Source: JBCDCY01 sp039180875
Lineage (GTDB): Bacteria; Pseudomonadota; Alphaproteobacteria; Rhodobacterales; Rhodobacteraceae
Assembly (NCBI GenBank): GCA_039180875.1
Contig: JBCDCY010000006.1
Location: forward strand, 124,001 to 188,000
DNA: 64,000 nucleotides
Direction of reading: 5' to 3'
A program made the position numbers and the translations under genes. Under the pieces are notes generated by a model. The model ran no database searches and was not told the origin of the DNA. It saw only the letters and a list, made by a program, of their open reading frames with translations. Below, one piece after another: positions 24,483 through 32,954 of the stretch (positions are counted from its first letter, which is position 1; each line of letters starts with the position of its first letter).

Positions 24483-25142
24483 ATGGCGAAGGACAGCGAT
24501 CCCTTCGAGATCACGCCGCTCATCGTGCTGCAGGCCTATGCCGCCGGGATCTTCCCGATGGCCGAAAGCCGGGATGCGACGACCATGCACTGGGTCGATC
24601 CACGCACCCGCGGCGTGCTGCCGCTCGACGGGCTGCACGTCTCCCGCTCGCTTCGCAAACGCATCCGCCGGGCGGAGTTGCAGATCCAGGTGGACCGCGA
24701 CTTCCGCGGCGTGATCGGGGCCTGTGCGGCCCGGGACGAGACCTGGATCAACGACGAGATCCGGCAGCTGTTCATGGATCTGCACCAACTCGGCGCCGCC
24801 CATTCGATCGAGGTGCGGGACGGGGCGGGCACGCTGGTGGGCGGGCTCTATGGATTGGTGCTGGGCGGTGCTTTCTTCGGCGAGAGCATGTTCTCGGACC
24901 GGCCCGATGCCTCGAAGATCGCCCTGGTCTGGCTGGTGGCGCGCCTCCGGCGCGGCGGCTTCCAACTGCTCGACACCCAGTTCGTCACCGACCATCTGCT
25001 GTCGCTCGGCGCGCGGGAGGTGAGCCGGGCCGACTACCACCGCCAGCTCGAGCGGGCGCTCGCCGTTCAGTCGGACTGGTCGGCGTTGCCCGAGGACGCC
25101 TCGGTCGAGGAGGTGCTGCAGCTCAGCACCCAGACGTCGTAG
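24483..25142 (+). CDS. aat: Leucyl/phenylalanyl-tRNA-protein transferase
   Basis: Aat adds Leu or Phe from charged tRNA to N-terminal Lys or Arg, marking proteins for the ClpS/ClpAP N-degron pathway. The 219-residue protein has the family blocks AYAAGIFPMAE near the N-terminus, MHWVDPRTRGVLPLD, TWINDEI and GLYGLVLGGAFFGESMFS, then LLDTQFVTDHLLSLGA. Length fits. The final 76 bases overlap the 3' end of the convergent DUF2155 gene on the other strand. Proximity to accB-accC and DUF2155 is a recurrent alphaproteobacterial arrangement. Confidence 0.96.
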   Translation: MAKDSDPFEITPLIVLQAYAAGIFPMAESRDATTMHWVDPRTRGVLPLDGLHVSRSLRKRIRRAELQIQVDRDFRGVIGACAARDETWINDEIRQLFMDLHQLGAAHSIEVRDGAGTLVGGLYGLVLGGAFFGESMFSDRPDASKIALVWLVARLRRGGFQLLDTQFVTDHLLSLGAREVSRADYHRQLERALAVQSDWSALPEDASVEEVLQLSTQTS

Positions 25143-25546
25143 CGCGCGTGATCGAGGGCGGAGAGCGCCGGGCTCGAGGCGATCATCCAGCCGTCGAAGC
25201 GCGCCTCCTCCTCCCGCGTGTCGCGGATGGTGAGATGGGCGAAGGCGTCGGGGCTTTCATCCTCGGGCGGGCGCCGGCACATGTTGAGCTGCACGAGCAA
25301 TCGACCGTAACGCGCGGTCTCCCCCACATTGACGGAGAAGTCGGTGCGCTGGCCCGTCACCTTGTCGAGGCCGCGCAGTTCCACCCCATCGGCGGCGACG
25401 GTGCTGGAGGGCGGACGCTCCGTCGGCGGCAGCTCGGTCTCCACCCTCGGCTCCCGCGGGGGCGCGCGGTGGAAGTGATCCTCGCCAATGCTCTGGGCCA
25501 TCGCCGGCGCGGCGCAGAAGAGCGCGATGAGGAACGCCGGTCTCAT
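25067..25546 (-). CDS. DUF2155 family exported protein
   Basis: A 159-residue protein with a short signal peptide (MRPAFLIALFCAAPAMA). After a Pro-rich linker comes the DUF2155 domain, recognisable from LRGLDKVTGQ, the Cys in LNMCRRPP, FDGWMIASSPALSALDH and the terminal YDVWVLSC. Two Cys in the mature domain could form a disulfide. The family is largely confined to alphaproteobacteria and has no known function. Its ATG overlaps the stop codon of the upstream methyltransferase by 4 bases (ATGA). Its last 76 bases run antisense to the end of aat; the 16 residues after the domain are low-complexity Ser/Thr and encoded entirely in that overlap. Confidence 0.9.
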   Translation of the reverse strand: MRPAFLIALFCAAPAMAQSIGEDHFHRAPPREPRVETELPPTERPPSSTVAADGVELRGLDKVTGQRTDFSVNVGETARYGRLLVQLNMCRRPPEDESPDAFAHLTIRDTREEEARFDGWMIASSPALSALDHARYDVWVLSCSTSSTEASSGNADQSD

Positions 25547-26304
25547 GCGCCGAGGCGCGCGGCGAAGCGCAATCGCACATAGTCCCCGGTCCAGTGCCCC
25601 GCCGCATCGCAGAGGGCCGGGGCGAGCAGCGCGCCGACCTCTTCCACCACCTGCGGATGGATGTCGTTCGGGACCAGCGCCAACGCGGGCGCGGCCAAGG
25701 TCTCCAGCCACTCGGTCATGCCGGCGGCAACCGGGGTCGGGCGCGGGAAGAGCGTAATGGTCTCGACCTCGAAGCCGGCTTTGCGAAGGCGCATCGTCTG
25801 CTCCTCGACGCTCGGGAAATACCAGATCTCCGAGAGATCAGTGGTCACACCGTGGCGGGCCAGAACGGCGATCAGCGCCGTGCGGATGGCGGCGATATTG
25901 CCGTGCCCGCCCATCTCCGCCACGAAACGACCGCCAGGGCGGAGGGCGCCCGCGACGCCCGCCAGCACCGCGTCGGGCTCGGTCATCCAATGCAGCGCGG
26001 CGTTGGAGAACACCGCGTCGAAGGGGTGGTCGAAGGCCAAGGCCCGGCCGTCCATCACCTCGGCCGCCACGCCCCGGGCCCGGGCGCCGGCCACCATGTC
26101 GGCGGAGGCATCGACGCCCAGCACCTCTGCCCCCGCGGCGGCGATCTGCTCCGTCAGCGGGCCATCGCCGCAGCCGAGATCGAGGATCCGCTCGCCCGGC
26201 TGGGGCGCCAGCAGGGCTAGAACGGGTGCACCGAGGTCGGTGACGAACCGGGCCGACCGCTCATAGCGCTCGGCGCTCCAGACATCGGCGCTGGACACGC
26301 TCAC
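25543..26304 (-). CDS. Class I SAM-dependent methyltransferase (Tam/BioC-like)
   Basis: A 253-residue Rossmann-fold methyltransferase: motif I in ILDLGCGDGPLTEQIA, an acidic residue at the end of strand 2 (VLGVDAS), and the post-motif region FSNAALHWMTEPDAVLAG. The HWM tripeptide and overall pattern resemble trans-aconitate methyltransferase and BioC relatives, but the acceptor is not known. It overlaps mlaD upstream and DUF2155 downstream by 4 bases each (ATGA junctions), so the three are translated as a coupled unit. No signal peptide is seen. Confidence 0.85.
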   Translation of the reverse strand: MSVSSADVWSAERYERSARFVTDLGAPVLALLAPQPGERILDLGCGDGPLTEQIAAAGAEVLGVDASADMVAGARARGVAAEVMDGRALAFDHPFDAVFSNAALHWMTEPDAVLAGVAGALRPGGRFVAEMGGHGNIAAIRTALIAVLARHGVTTDLSEIWYFPSVEEQTMRLRKAGFEVETITLFPRPTPVAAGMTEWLETLAAPALALVPNDIHPQVVEEVGALLAPALCDAAGHWTGDYVRLRFAARLGA

Positions 26305-26750
26305 TCTCCGCCGAGATCGCCCCCGAAGCGGAGCATCAGGTCGAGCAGGCTGACGGAGCCCTGGGTCTGCAGGATCTCGTCGCCGTCGGCGAGCATGAAG
26401 TCCGAGCCGCCGGGGGTGAGCGCGATATAGGTGCCGCCGAGCAGGTTCTCCGAGGCGATCTTTGCGTCGGAGTCCTCCGGCACCAGGATGTCGCCGTCGA
26501 TCGCCAAGGAGGCGACGGCCTGGTAGGTCTGGGGGTCGAGGGCAAGGCTGGTGACCGCGCCCACCTTGACGCCCGCCATGCGCACATCGGTGCCCACCGC
26601 AACCCCGTCGGCCGCGCGGAAACGGGCGACGAGCTCCGTGCGGTCCCCGGAGCCCGCCAGGTCCGCGGTCTGTCCCGCGAAGATCAGGACGCCGGCGGCG
26701 GCGGCCAGTACGACCGCCCCGACGATGGTTTCAGCCGCGCTCTCTGCCAT
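26301..26750 (-). CDS. mlaD: MlaD-family lipid-binding protein (MCE domain)
   Basis: A 149-residue protein with one N-terminal membrane anchor (about 7-27) and a single MCE domain: VAVGTDVRMAGVKVGAVTSL and SENLLGGTYIALTPGG are diagnostic. In the Mla pathway a hexamer of MlaD receives phospholipids and passes them to or from the MlaFEB transporter. No mlaE or mlaF is next door, so the partner ABC transporter must be encoded elsewhere. It lies 3 bases downstream of the NDUFA12 gene and overlaps the following methyltransferase by 4 bases. Confidence 0.9.
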   Translation of the reverse strand: MAESAAETIVGAVVLAAAAGVLIFAGQTADLAGSGDRTELVARFRAADGVAVGTDVRMAGVKVGAVTSLALDPQTYQAVASLAIDGDILVPEDSDAKIASENLLGGTYIALTPGGSDFMLADGDEILQTQGSVSLLDLMLRFGGDLGGE

Positions 26751-26753
26751 GTT

Positions 26754-27134
26754 CTAGTCCGGTTGCCAGGCTTGATAATCTGCGGAGACGGGCCGCCGCC
26801 GCTCCGGCGTCAGGATGGACCCGGGCGGGCGGTAGGCCTCGACGGTGCCGGTCATGTTCGGCACATGCGGCTTCTCCCACGCTTTGCGGGGCAGCGGCGC
26901 TTCGCTCGGGATCTCGTCGAAGGTGTGGTGCAGCCAGCCGTGCCAGGCCGGCGAGACGACGGAGGCATCGGCCTCTCCCGCGTAGATCACCCAGCGCCTT
27001 GCGCCATCCTTCGAGGTGTAGAAGACGTTGCCCCGCTCATCCTCGCCCACCTTCACGCCGCGGCGCCGGGTGAAGAGGCGCGTGCCGAGGGTCTGGCCGT
27101 TCCACCAGGTGAAGATCTCAGCGAGGATGCCCAT
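26754..27134 (-). CDS. NADH:ubiquinone oxidoreductase accessory subunit NDUFA12 (B17.2-like)
   Basis: A 126-residue protein with the B17.2 family pattern: IFTWWNGQTLGTRLFTRRRG at the N-terminus, DERGNVFYTSKDG, RRWVIYAG and PAWHGWLHHTFDE. This is a complex I accessory subunit shared by alphaproteobacteria and mitochondria that sits on the peripheral arm. It is encoded away from the nuo operon, as is common in Rhodobacterales. clpX ends 44 bases upstream on the same strand, and mlaD starts 3 bases downstream. Confidence 0.93.
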   Translation of the reverse strand: MGILAEIFTWWNGQTLGTRLFTRRRGVKVGEDERGNVFYTSKDGARRWVIYAGEADASVVSPAWHGWLHHTFDEIPSEAPLPRKAWEKPHVPNMTGTVEAYRPPGSILTPERRRPVSADYQAWQPD

Positions 27135-27178
27135 GCGGCGCGGCCCAACCTTCTCCGTTTCCCGGAGCCGTCGGCGGT

Positions 27179-28444
27179 TCAGCTCGCCGAGGCCGGCTCC
27201 TCCTTACGGTCGGCATAGATCATCAACGGCGTGCCGTCACCCATGATGGCGTCGTCGTTCACCACCACCTCACGCACGCTGTCCTGACCCGGCAGGTCGA
27301 ACATGGTGTCGAGCAGCACATCCTCGAGGATCGACCGGAGGCCGCGCGCGCCCGTCTTGCGCTCGATCGCGCGCTTGGCGATGGCGGTCAATGCCTCTTC
27401 GGTGAAGGTGAGCTTCACGTCCTCCATCTCGAACAGCCGCTGATACTGCTTGACCAGGGCGTTCTTCGGCTCGGTGAGGATCTGTACCAGGGCCTCGGCA
27501 TCGAGGTCGCGGAGCGTCGCGATCACCGGCAGACGACCGACGAATTCCGGGATCAGGCCGAACTTCAGCAGATCCTCTGGCTCCAGTTCCTGGAACACCT
27601 CGCCCACGCGCCGCTCGTCTACGTCCTTCACGTCAGCGCCAAAGCCCATGGCCGAGCCCTTGCCGCGCTGGGAGATGATCTTGTCGAGCCCAGCGAAGGC
27701 CCCGCCGCAGATGAAGAGGATGTTCGTGGTGTCGACCTGCAGGAACTCCTGCTGGGGGTGCTTGCGCCCGCCCTGGGGCGGGACGGAGGCGACCGTGCCC
27801 TCCATGATCTTCAGGAGCGCCTGCTGCACGCCCTCGCCCGAGACGTCCCGAGTGATCGACGGGTTGTCGGACTTGCGGCTGATCTTGTCGACCTCGTCGA
27901 TATAGACGATGCCGCGCTGGGCCCGCTCCACGTTGTACTCGGCCGACTGCAAGAGCTTGAGGATGATGTTTTCCACATCCTCGCCGACATATCCGGCCTC
28001 CGTCAGCGTCGTCGCGTCGGCCATGGTGAACGGCACGTCCAGGATGCGCGCCAGCGTCTGGGCGAGCAGGGTCTTGCCGCAACCCGTCGGGCCGATCAGC
28101 AGGATGTTGGACTTCGCGAGCTCCACATCCGCATTCTTCTGGGCGTGGTTGAGCCGCTTGTAGTGGTTGTGCACGGCGACCGAGAGCACGCGCTTGGCCG
28201 TCGCCTGGCCGATCACGTAGTCGTCGAGAACCTGGCAGATCTCCTGCGGCGTCGGCACGCCGTCGGCGGACTTCACCAGGTTCGACTTCGTCTCTTCCCG
28301 GATGATGTCCATGCAGAGCTCGACGCACTCATCGCAGATGAACACCGTCGGCCCGGCGATCAGCTTCCTGACCTCGTGCTGGCTCTTGCCGCAGAAGGAG
28401 CAATAGAGCGTGTTCTTGGAATCCCCGCTGCCCGATTTGCTCAC
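27179..28444 (-). CDS. clpX: ATP-dependent Clp protease ATP-binding subunit ClpX
   Basis: A 421-residue AAA+ unfoldase that feeds substrates to ClpP. The N-terminal zinc-binding domain has CSFCGKSQHEV and CDECVELC. The AAA+ core has GPTGCGKTLLAQ (Walker A), IVYIDEVDKI (Walker B) and the pore and sensor regions, then the IGF-like loop region that docks on ClpP. I chose the GTG at 28444, preceded by GGAGGGCGAC, because it matches the normal N-terminus (SKSGSGDSKNTLYCSFC); the frame extends a little further. clpP lies upstream on the same strand after 174 bases, so the pair can be co-transcribed. Confidence 0.97.
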   Translation of the reverse strand: MSKSGSGDSKNTLYCSFCGKSQHEVRKLIAGPTVFICDECVELCMDIIREETKSNLVKSADGVPTPQEICQVLDDYVIGQATAKRVLSVAVHNHYKRLNHAQKNADVELAKSNILLIGPTGCGKTLLAQTLARILDVPFTMADATTLTEAGYVGEDVENIILKLLQSAEYNVERAQRGIVYIDEVDKISRKSDNPSITRDVSGEGVQQALLKIMEGTVASVPPQGGRKHPQQEFLQVDTTNILFICGGAFAGLDKIISQRGKGSAMGFGADVKDVDERRVGEVFQELEPEDLLKFGLIPEFVGRLPVIATLRDLDAEALVQILTEPKNALVKQYQRLFEMEDVKLTFTEEALTAIAKRAIERKTGARGLRSILEDVLLDTMFDLPGQDSVREVVVNDDAIMGDGTPLMIYADRKEEPASAS

Positions 28445-28618
28445 GTCGCCCTCCCAGCATTCCCGTCCGATCCGGGCCACCGCCGCCCTATCGGCTCACG
28501 TCATAAATGTCGTTCGTCGTCCTGATCTCGTGCTGCGGCCATTGCAACATGTCGACCGGATGGACTGCAAGCCGTCAGCGATGTGGTTTCACGGCTTTTC
28601 GTCATTCTTGAGGCACCT

Positions 28619-29248
28619 TCAGTCCTCGCCTTCCTCCGGCGCGCGGTTCTCGACGATCTCGTCGATCAGGCCCCAGTCCTTGGCTTCTTCCGGAGACATG
28701 AAGTTGTCGCGGTCGAGCGCATTCTCCACCGTTTCGATGTCTTGGCCGGTATGCTCGACATAGATCTGGTTGAGGCGATCCTTGAGCTTCTGGGTCTCCT
28801 GGGCGTGGATCATGATGTCGGAAGCCTGGCCCTGATAGCCGCCGGAGGGCTGGTGCACCATGATCCGGCTGTTGGGCAGTGAGAAGCGCATGCCCGGCGC
28901 GCCGCCGGCCAGCAGGATCGAGCCCATGGAGGCCGCCTGGCCCACACAGACCGTGGTGATGGTCGGGCGCACGTAGCGCATCGTATCGTAGATTGAGAGG
29001 CCCGACGTCACCACGCCCCCGGGGGAGTTGATGTACATCGAGATCTCTTTCTTGGGGTTCTCGGCCTCGAGCCACAGAAGCTGGGCGACGATCACCGTCG
29101 CCATCTCGTCCTGCACCGGGCCGGAGACGAAGATGATCCGCTCCTTGAGCAGGCGGGAGAAGATGTCGTAGCGAATCGAGCCGCGCGCGTTCGTCTCTTC
29201 CACCGTGGGGATGACGAAGTCGGTGATGCGCGAAAGGGGATCAAACAT
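28619..29248 (-). CDS. clpP: ATP-dependent Clp protease proteolytic subunit ClpP
   Basis: A 209-residue serine peptidase that forms a tetradecameric chamber with ClpX or ClpA. The catalytic Ser is in VGQAASMGSI, the His in IMVHQPSGG and the Asp in the later LDRDNF region. The N-terminal axial loop is present. I chose the ATG at 29248, since GAGG is 7 bases upstream, rather than the ATG two codons earlier. A heat-shock-like CTTGAAC lies about 65 bases before the start with a poor -10, so RpoH control is only suggested. tig lies upstream on the same strand. Confidence 0.97.
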   Translation of the reverse strand: MFDPLSRITDFVIPTVEETNARGSIRYDIFSRLLKERIIFVSGPVQDEMATVIVAQLLWLEAENPKKEISMYINSPGGVVTSGLSIYDTMRYVRPTITTVCVGQAASMGSILLAGGAPGMRFSLPNSRIMVHQPSGGYQGQASDIMIHAQETQKLKDRLNQIYVEHTGQDIETVENALDRDNFMSPEEAKDWGLIDEIVENRAPEEGED

Positions 29249-29415
29249 CTGCATGCCTCAGCTGCGGGACGCATCTCTGCACGTCCAATAAGCCAGTCGT
29301 AATTGCTCCCCCAGGTAGGTTCAAGTGCGCCTCCTCACACCCCTCCGGCGATAGCGCGCGGGCCTTGCGGATTCGTTAACGCGGCACTCCTTAACGCGAG
29401 ATCACCGGCAGTCCG

Positions 29416-30810
29416 TCACGCATCGTCGAGCGCCTCGATCGCCTCCTGCAGCTCGTCCTTGCTGACGGTCTTTTCGCTGACCGTGATCTGCTCGAACAGA
29501 TGGTCGACCACCTTGTCCTCGAAGAGCGGCGCCCGGATCTGCTGCATCATGCCTTCGTTCTGGCGCACGAACTCAAAGAACGCCTTCTCCTGCCCGGGAT
29601 ATTGCCGGGCCTGGGCGACGACGGCCTGATTCAGCTCAGCGTCCGTCACCGTGATCTCGGCCTGGGAGCCGATCTCGGCCAGGAGAAGGCCGAGACGCAC
29701 CCGACGTTCGGCCAGGGTACGATGCTCCTCCGTCGGCTCGATGGGCCCTTGGTTTTGGTCTTGGTCGTCACCACGATCGTGATCGTCGCCGCGCTCGTCC
29801 TCCGCCGCCCCGGCCTCGGCGCCTTCGGCTTTCTCTTCGGCCTCGTTCTCGTTGTGCAGCTGGTGGGCGATCTGCTTCGCCTCGCTCTCCAACATCGTCG
29901 GCGGCACCTCGAAGCTCACCGCGCCGTCGAGGGCATCGAGCAGCCGGCGCTTCTGCACCGTGCGCGCCGCCCCGGCATACTCGGCCGCCAGACGCTCCTT
30001 GATCTGGCCTTTCAGGGCGTCGAGATCGTCGAGGCCGTAGTGCGTGGCCAGGCTATCGTCGACCGGGGCATCGGCCTTGGCCTTCACCTCCTTGATCGTG
30101 CAGGCGAAGACCGCCTCTTTGCCCGCAAGTTGCGCGGCGTTGTAGTCCTCGGGGAAGCTCACGGTGACGTCCCGCGCCTCTTCCGCCTTCGCACCGATCA
30201 GCTGCTCCTCGAAACCCGGGATGAACTGGCCCGAGCCGAGGGTGAGCGGAAAATCCTCCGCCGCGCCGCCGTCGAAGGCCTCTCCGTCGATGCGGCCCTC
30301 AAAGTCGAGCACGACCTGGTCGCCCTCCTCCGCCGCGCCGGTCTTGGCCTCGAAATGCTCGGTGCCGGCGGCGAGGTTCTGTAGCGCCTCCTCGACGGCG
30401 GCGTCGTCGACCTCGGCCACCAGCTTTTCGACGGTGATGGCGGCGAAATCGACCTCGGGCACGGTGGGCAGCGCCTCATACTCGAGGGCCACCTCGACGT
30501 CCTGGCCCTCCTCCCACGCCTCGTTGGTCATCTTGACGTCGGGCTGCATGGCCGGGCGGTCGCCGGTCTCCTCGAAGTGCGCGCGCATCGCGCCGTCGAT
30601 GGCCTCCTGCATGGCCTCGCCGAGCACGGACTTGCCGTACATCTTCTTCAGGAGCGCGTGGGGCGCCTTGCCCTTGCGAAAGCCCTTCATCTGGACCTGG
30701 GGGCGCACGGCCTCGAGCTTTTCGTCCACCTTGGCGTCGAGCTCGGCCGCCGTCAGCGTGATGGCATAGCCCCGCTTCAAGCCTTCGTTCAGCGTCTCCG
30801 TGACCTGCAT
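29416..30810 (-). CDS. tig: Trigger factor (ribosome-associated chaperone and prolyl isomerase)
   Basis: A 464-residue chaperone. The N-terminal ribosome-binding domain includes the signature loop in KGFRKGKAPHALL. The central FKBP domain (about 150-245) shows GDQVVLDFEGRIDGEAFDGG and SGQFIPGFEEQLIGA. The C-terminal helical arms follow. Within the arms, about residues 340-380, is a very acidic low-complexity insert (many Glu, Asp, Asn, Gln and His), longer than in E. coli. The ATG at 30810 starts the usual MQVTETL; the frame runs back into the tRNA-Leu gene without another plausible start. tig-clpP-clpX order is conserved widely in bacteria. Confidence 0.96.
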   Translation of the reverse strand: MQVTETLNEGLKRGYAITLTAAELDAKVDEKLEAVRPQVQMKGFRKGKAPHALLKKMYGKSVLGEAMQEAIDGAMRAHFEETGDRPAMQPDVKMTNEAWEEGQDVEVALEYEALPTVPEVDFAAITVEKLVAEVDDAAVEEALQNLAAGTEHFEAKTGAAEEGDQVVLDFEGRIDGEAFDGGAAEDFPLTLGSGQFIPGFEEQLIGAKAEEARDVTVSFPEDYNAAQLAGKEAVFACTIKEVKAKADAPVDDSLATHYGLDDLDALKGQIKERLAAEYAGAARTVQKRRLLDALDGAVSFEVPPTMLESEAKQIAHQLHNENEAEEKAEGAEAGAAEDERGDDHDRGDDQDQNQGPIEPTEEHRTLAERRVRLGLLLAEIGSQAEITVTDAELNQAVVAQARQYPGQEKAFFEFVRQNEGMMQQIRAPLFEDKVVDHLFEQITVSEKTVSKDELQEAIEALDDA

Positions 30811-30849
30811 CTTCCCGTCGATCCCGTCATTTGCACCTGGTCCGGCGCG

Positions 30850-30934
<85 letters not shown>

Positions 30935-31015
30935 CTGTGGAAGGGGCCCGCGCCCGCTCCGCCGGAACCCGCGCTCTCTAGCAGAGGGATTTGGGGGGCG
31001 CGAGGGGAAATCTGT

Positions 31016-31120
31016 GGGGGCGCTGCCCCCCTTGGGCCTGCGGCCCGTTCCCCGGGGCTTACGCGGCGCCACTGGCGCCACGGTCCCCTCCGAAGCCCTC
31101 GGGATGTTTAAGTCACTGCG
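31016..31120. repeat. Cluster of GC-rich hairpins downstream of nnrD
   Basis: Several perfect short stems follow one another: GGGGGC gct GCCCCC (31016-31030), GGGCC tgc GGCCC (31034-31046) and GGCGCC act GGCGCC (31065-31079), then CCTCGGGATGTTTAAGTCACTGCG. The last part resembles GGATACTTAAGTCAATGCG near 40919. The arrangement looks like a Rhodobacterales intergenic repeat and could end nnrD transcripts. Confidence 0.6.
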
Positions 31121-31125
31121 CAATA

Positions 31126-32748
31126 TCAGGGGGCGAGGTTGCGGAGGACGGCCGGCAGCATCTCCGGCAGATCCTCCGCGATCAGGCCGGGGCCGAAGCG
31201 GCGAGCAGCCTCGACGTGTAACCAAGCGGCGCTGGCAGCGGCGTCAGTCGGGTGGAAGCCGCGGACGAGGAGGCCGGTGATCATGCCGGCCAGCACGTCG
31301 CCCGAGCCCGCGGTGGCGAGCCAGGGCACAGCGCGGTCGTAGTGGGCGGAGTTGATGCGCGCACGGCCGTCGGGCTCAGCGATCACGGTATCGGCGCCTT
31401 TGAAGAGGATCGTGCAGCCTGCCCGCGCCGCCGCCTCTCGCGTGGCATCGACCTTGGAATAGGCGGGGCCCGTGGTGGCCGGCTCGGTGAGCTTGGCTGC
31501 GAGGTCCGGGAAGAGGCGCGCGAACTCACCCGCATGGGGGGTGAGGATGACATGCGCGTGCAAGGCCTCAAACAGCGCCTCCGGCTTCTCGGCGAAGCTC
31601 GTCAGGGCGTCGGCATCTAGCACCGTTTCGACATCGGCCTTGAGGAGCGCAAGGATAGTCTCGCGGGTCGCCTCGCCGACGCCGAGGCCGGGTCCGGCGC
31701 AGGCGGCCCAGATGCGCTTGTCCTGGAGCGCCTCGGTCACCGCCGCCGCATCGCCGATAGGCCGCAGCATAATGGCATCGAGGCGCGCGGCGTTCTCGAT
31801 GAGCGCAGCAGGTGGGCAGCCGACAGTGACCAGCCCTGCCCCGACCCTCAGCGCCCCCCGCGCGGCGAGGCGAGCGGCGCCGCCGCGACCGACGCCCCCG
31901 GCGAGGACGAGAGCGTGGCCATAATGATACTTGTGGCTGCCGTCACGGCCTTTGGACAGGAACGGCCAGGGCTCGTCGATCCGCGTCGCCGTTTCAATCC
32001 ATGTACTATGGCCATTGGCGGCCTTCGCCGGCTTCTCGCCCGAACGCTGACCGGCGGAGGCCGGCGAGTTTTCTGCGTTCGCCACTTTCGTACCTGAACT
32101 GTGCCGCAACACCGGCAGGCCGAGCGGCGCCACAACAACCTTACCGGCCGCCTGGGGGCCTTGGGCCAGGTAGTGACCGAGCTTTGCCCGATGGAAGGTC
32201 ACGGTCAGATGGGCCGCCCCGGTCAGCCCAAGAGGCCTTCCGCTGTCGGCACAGATGCCCGACGGAATATCGACCGCGACGACGCGGAGCGGATCGTCTT
32301 CGGCCTGGGAGTTGAGCGAGAAGGCGTACTCTATCTCCAGAGGCCGGGTGAGGCCGGTGCCGAAGAGCGCGTCGATGACGACCCCGTCTTCCGGCAGCGA
32401 AAAACGGGGCGGAAAGGCGGCGATCTCCCCCATCGCCTGCCAACGCCGCGCGTTCTCGGCCGCATCCGGCGGCAGCTTCTCTACGTCGCCATAGAGCAAG
32501 ACCTCGAGCTCCCAGCCCCGCTCGCGCAAGAGCCGCGCCACCACGAAGCCGTCGCCGCCGTTGTTGCCGGGGCCGCAGAGCACCACGGCGCGTTGCGGCG
32601 CCGTGGCCATCTCGGGCCACTCGGCGAGGATGGCCTCGACCACGCCGCGCCCGGCCAGCTCCATCAGCTCGAGGCCGGTGACGGCGCCGCTCTCGATCGC
32701 CGCGCGCTCGATCCCGCGCATCTGGGCGGCGGTCAGCAGTTCGGTCAC
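31126..32748 (-). CDS. nnrD: Bifunctional NAD(P)H-hydrate epimerase / ADP-dependent dehydratase
   Basis: This enzyme repairs hydrated NAD(P)H. The 540-residue protein has the YjeF_N epimerase domain (about 1-220; GPGNNGGDGFVVARLL, DALFGTGL, DIPSG) and the ribokinase-like YjeF_C dehydratase domain (about 255-540; HKYHYGHALVLAGG, DADALTSFAE, TPHAGEFARLFPD, TAGSGDVLAGMI). The linker between them (about 215-255) is unusually long and rich in Ala, Ser and Lys, and is encoded partly by an imperfect inverted repeat at 32025-32067. Equivalent E. coli gene is also called yjeF. It is divergent from glnB. Confidence 0.95.
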   Translation of the reverse strand: MTELLTAAQMRGIERAAIESGAVTGLELMELAGRGVVEAILAEWPEMATAPQRAVVLCGPGNNGGDGFVVARLLRERGWELEVLLYGDVEKLPPDAAENARRWQAMGEIAAFPPRFSLPEDGVVIDALFGTGLTRPLEIEYAFSLNSQAEDDPLRVVAVDIPSGICADSGRPLGLTGAAHLTVTFHRAKLGHYLAQGPQAAGKVVVAPLGLPVLRHSSGTKVANAENSPASAGQRSGEKPAKAANGHSTWIETATRIDEPWPFLSKGRDGSHKYHYGHALVLAGGVGRGGAARLAARGALRVGAGLVTVGCPPAALIENAARLDAIMLRPIGDAAAVTEALQDKRIWAACAGPGLGVGEATRETILALLKADVETVLDADALTSFAEKPEALFEALHAHVILTPHAGEFARLFPDLAAKLTEPATTGPAYSKVDATREAAARAGCTILFKGADTVIAEPDGRARINSAHYDRAVPWLATAGSGDVLAGMITGLLVRGFHPTDAAASAAWLHVEAARRFGPGLIAEDLPEMLPAVLRNLAP

Positions 32749-32954
32749 GGCGGCTCCTTCTCAGGCTGCTTAGAAAGCGGGCAGAGTGCGCAGGGAATGG
32801 GCAATCGCGCTGAAATCCCGGCGCGACCTCGCCTGGCGCCAAGTCACAGAATTGCACCTCTCCCGCGCCGAGGCTAGGCACGCGCCGAACTGCACGCCGG
32901 CCATGGCAACCCATGGGGCCGAGAACGGGCAGCCGCTGGCCGGGGAGCGCCCAC

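Noticed and set aside
29255..29330. RpoH promoter of clpP
   Set aside because: The -35 CTTGAAC is good but no matching -10 lies at the right distance.
29376..29398. Repeated TTAACGCG before clpP
   Set aside because: Two 8-base copies 15 bases apart are too short to support a binding site by themselves.
32820..32870. Possible sigma54 promoter upstream of glnB
   Set aside because: AGTCAC followed by TTGCA resembles the -24/-12 elements, but the spacer is one base short and the -24 GG is broken; sigma54 spacing is strict.
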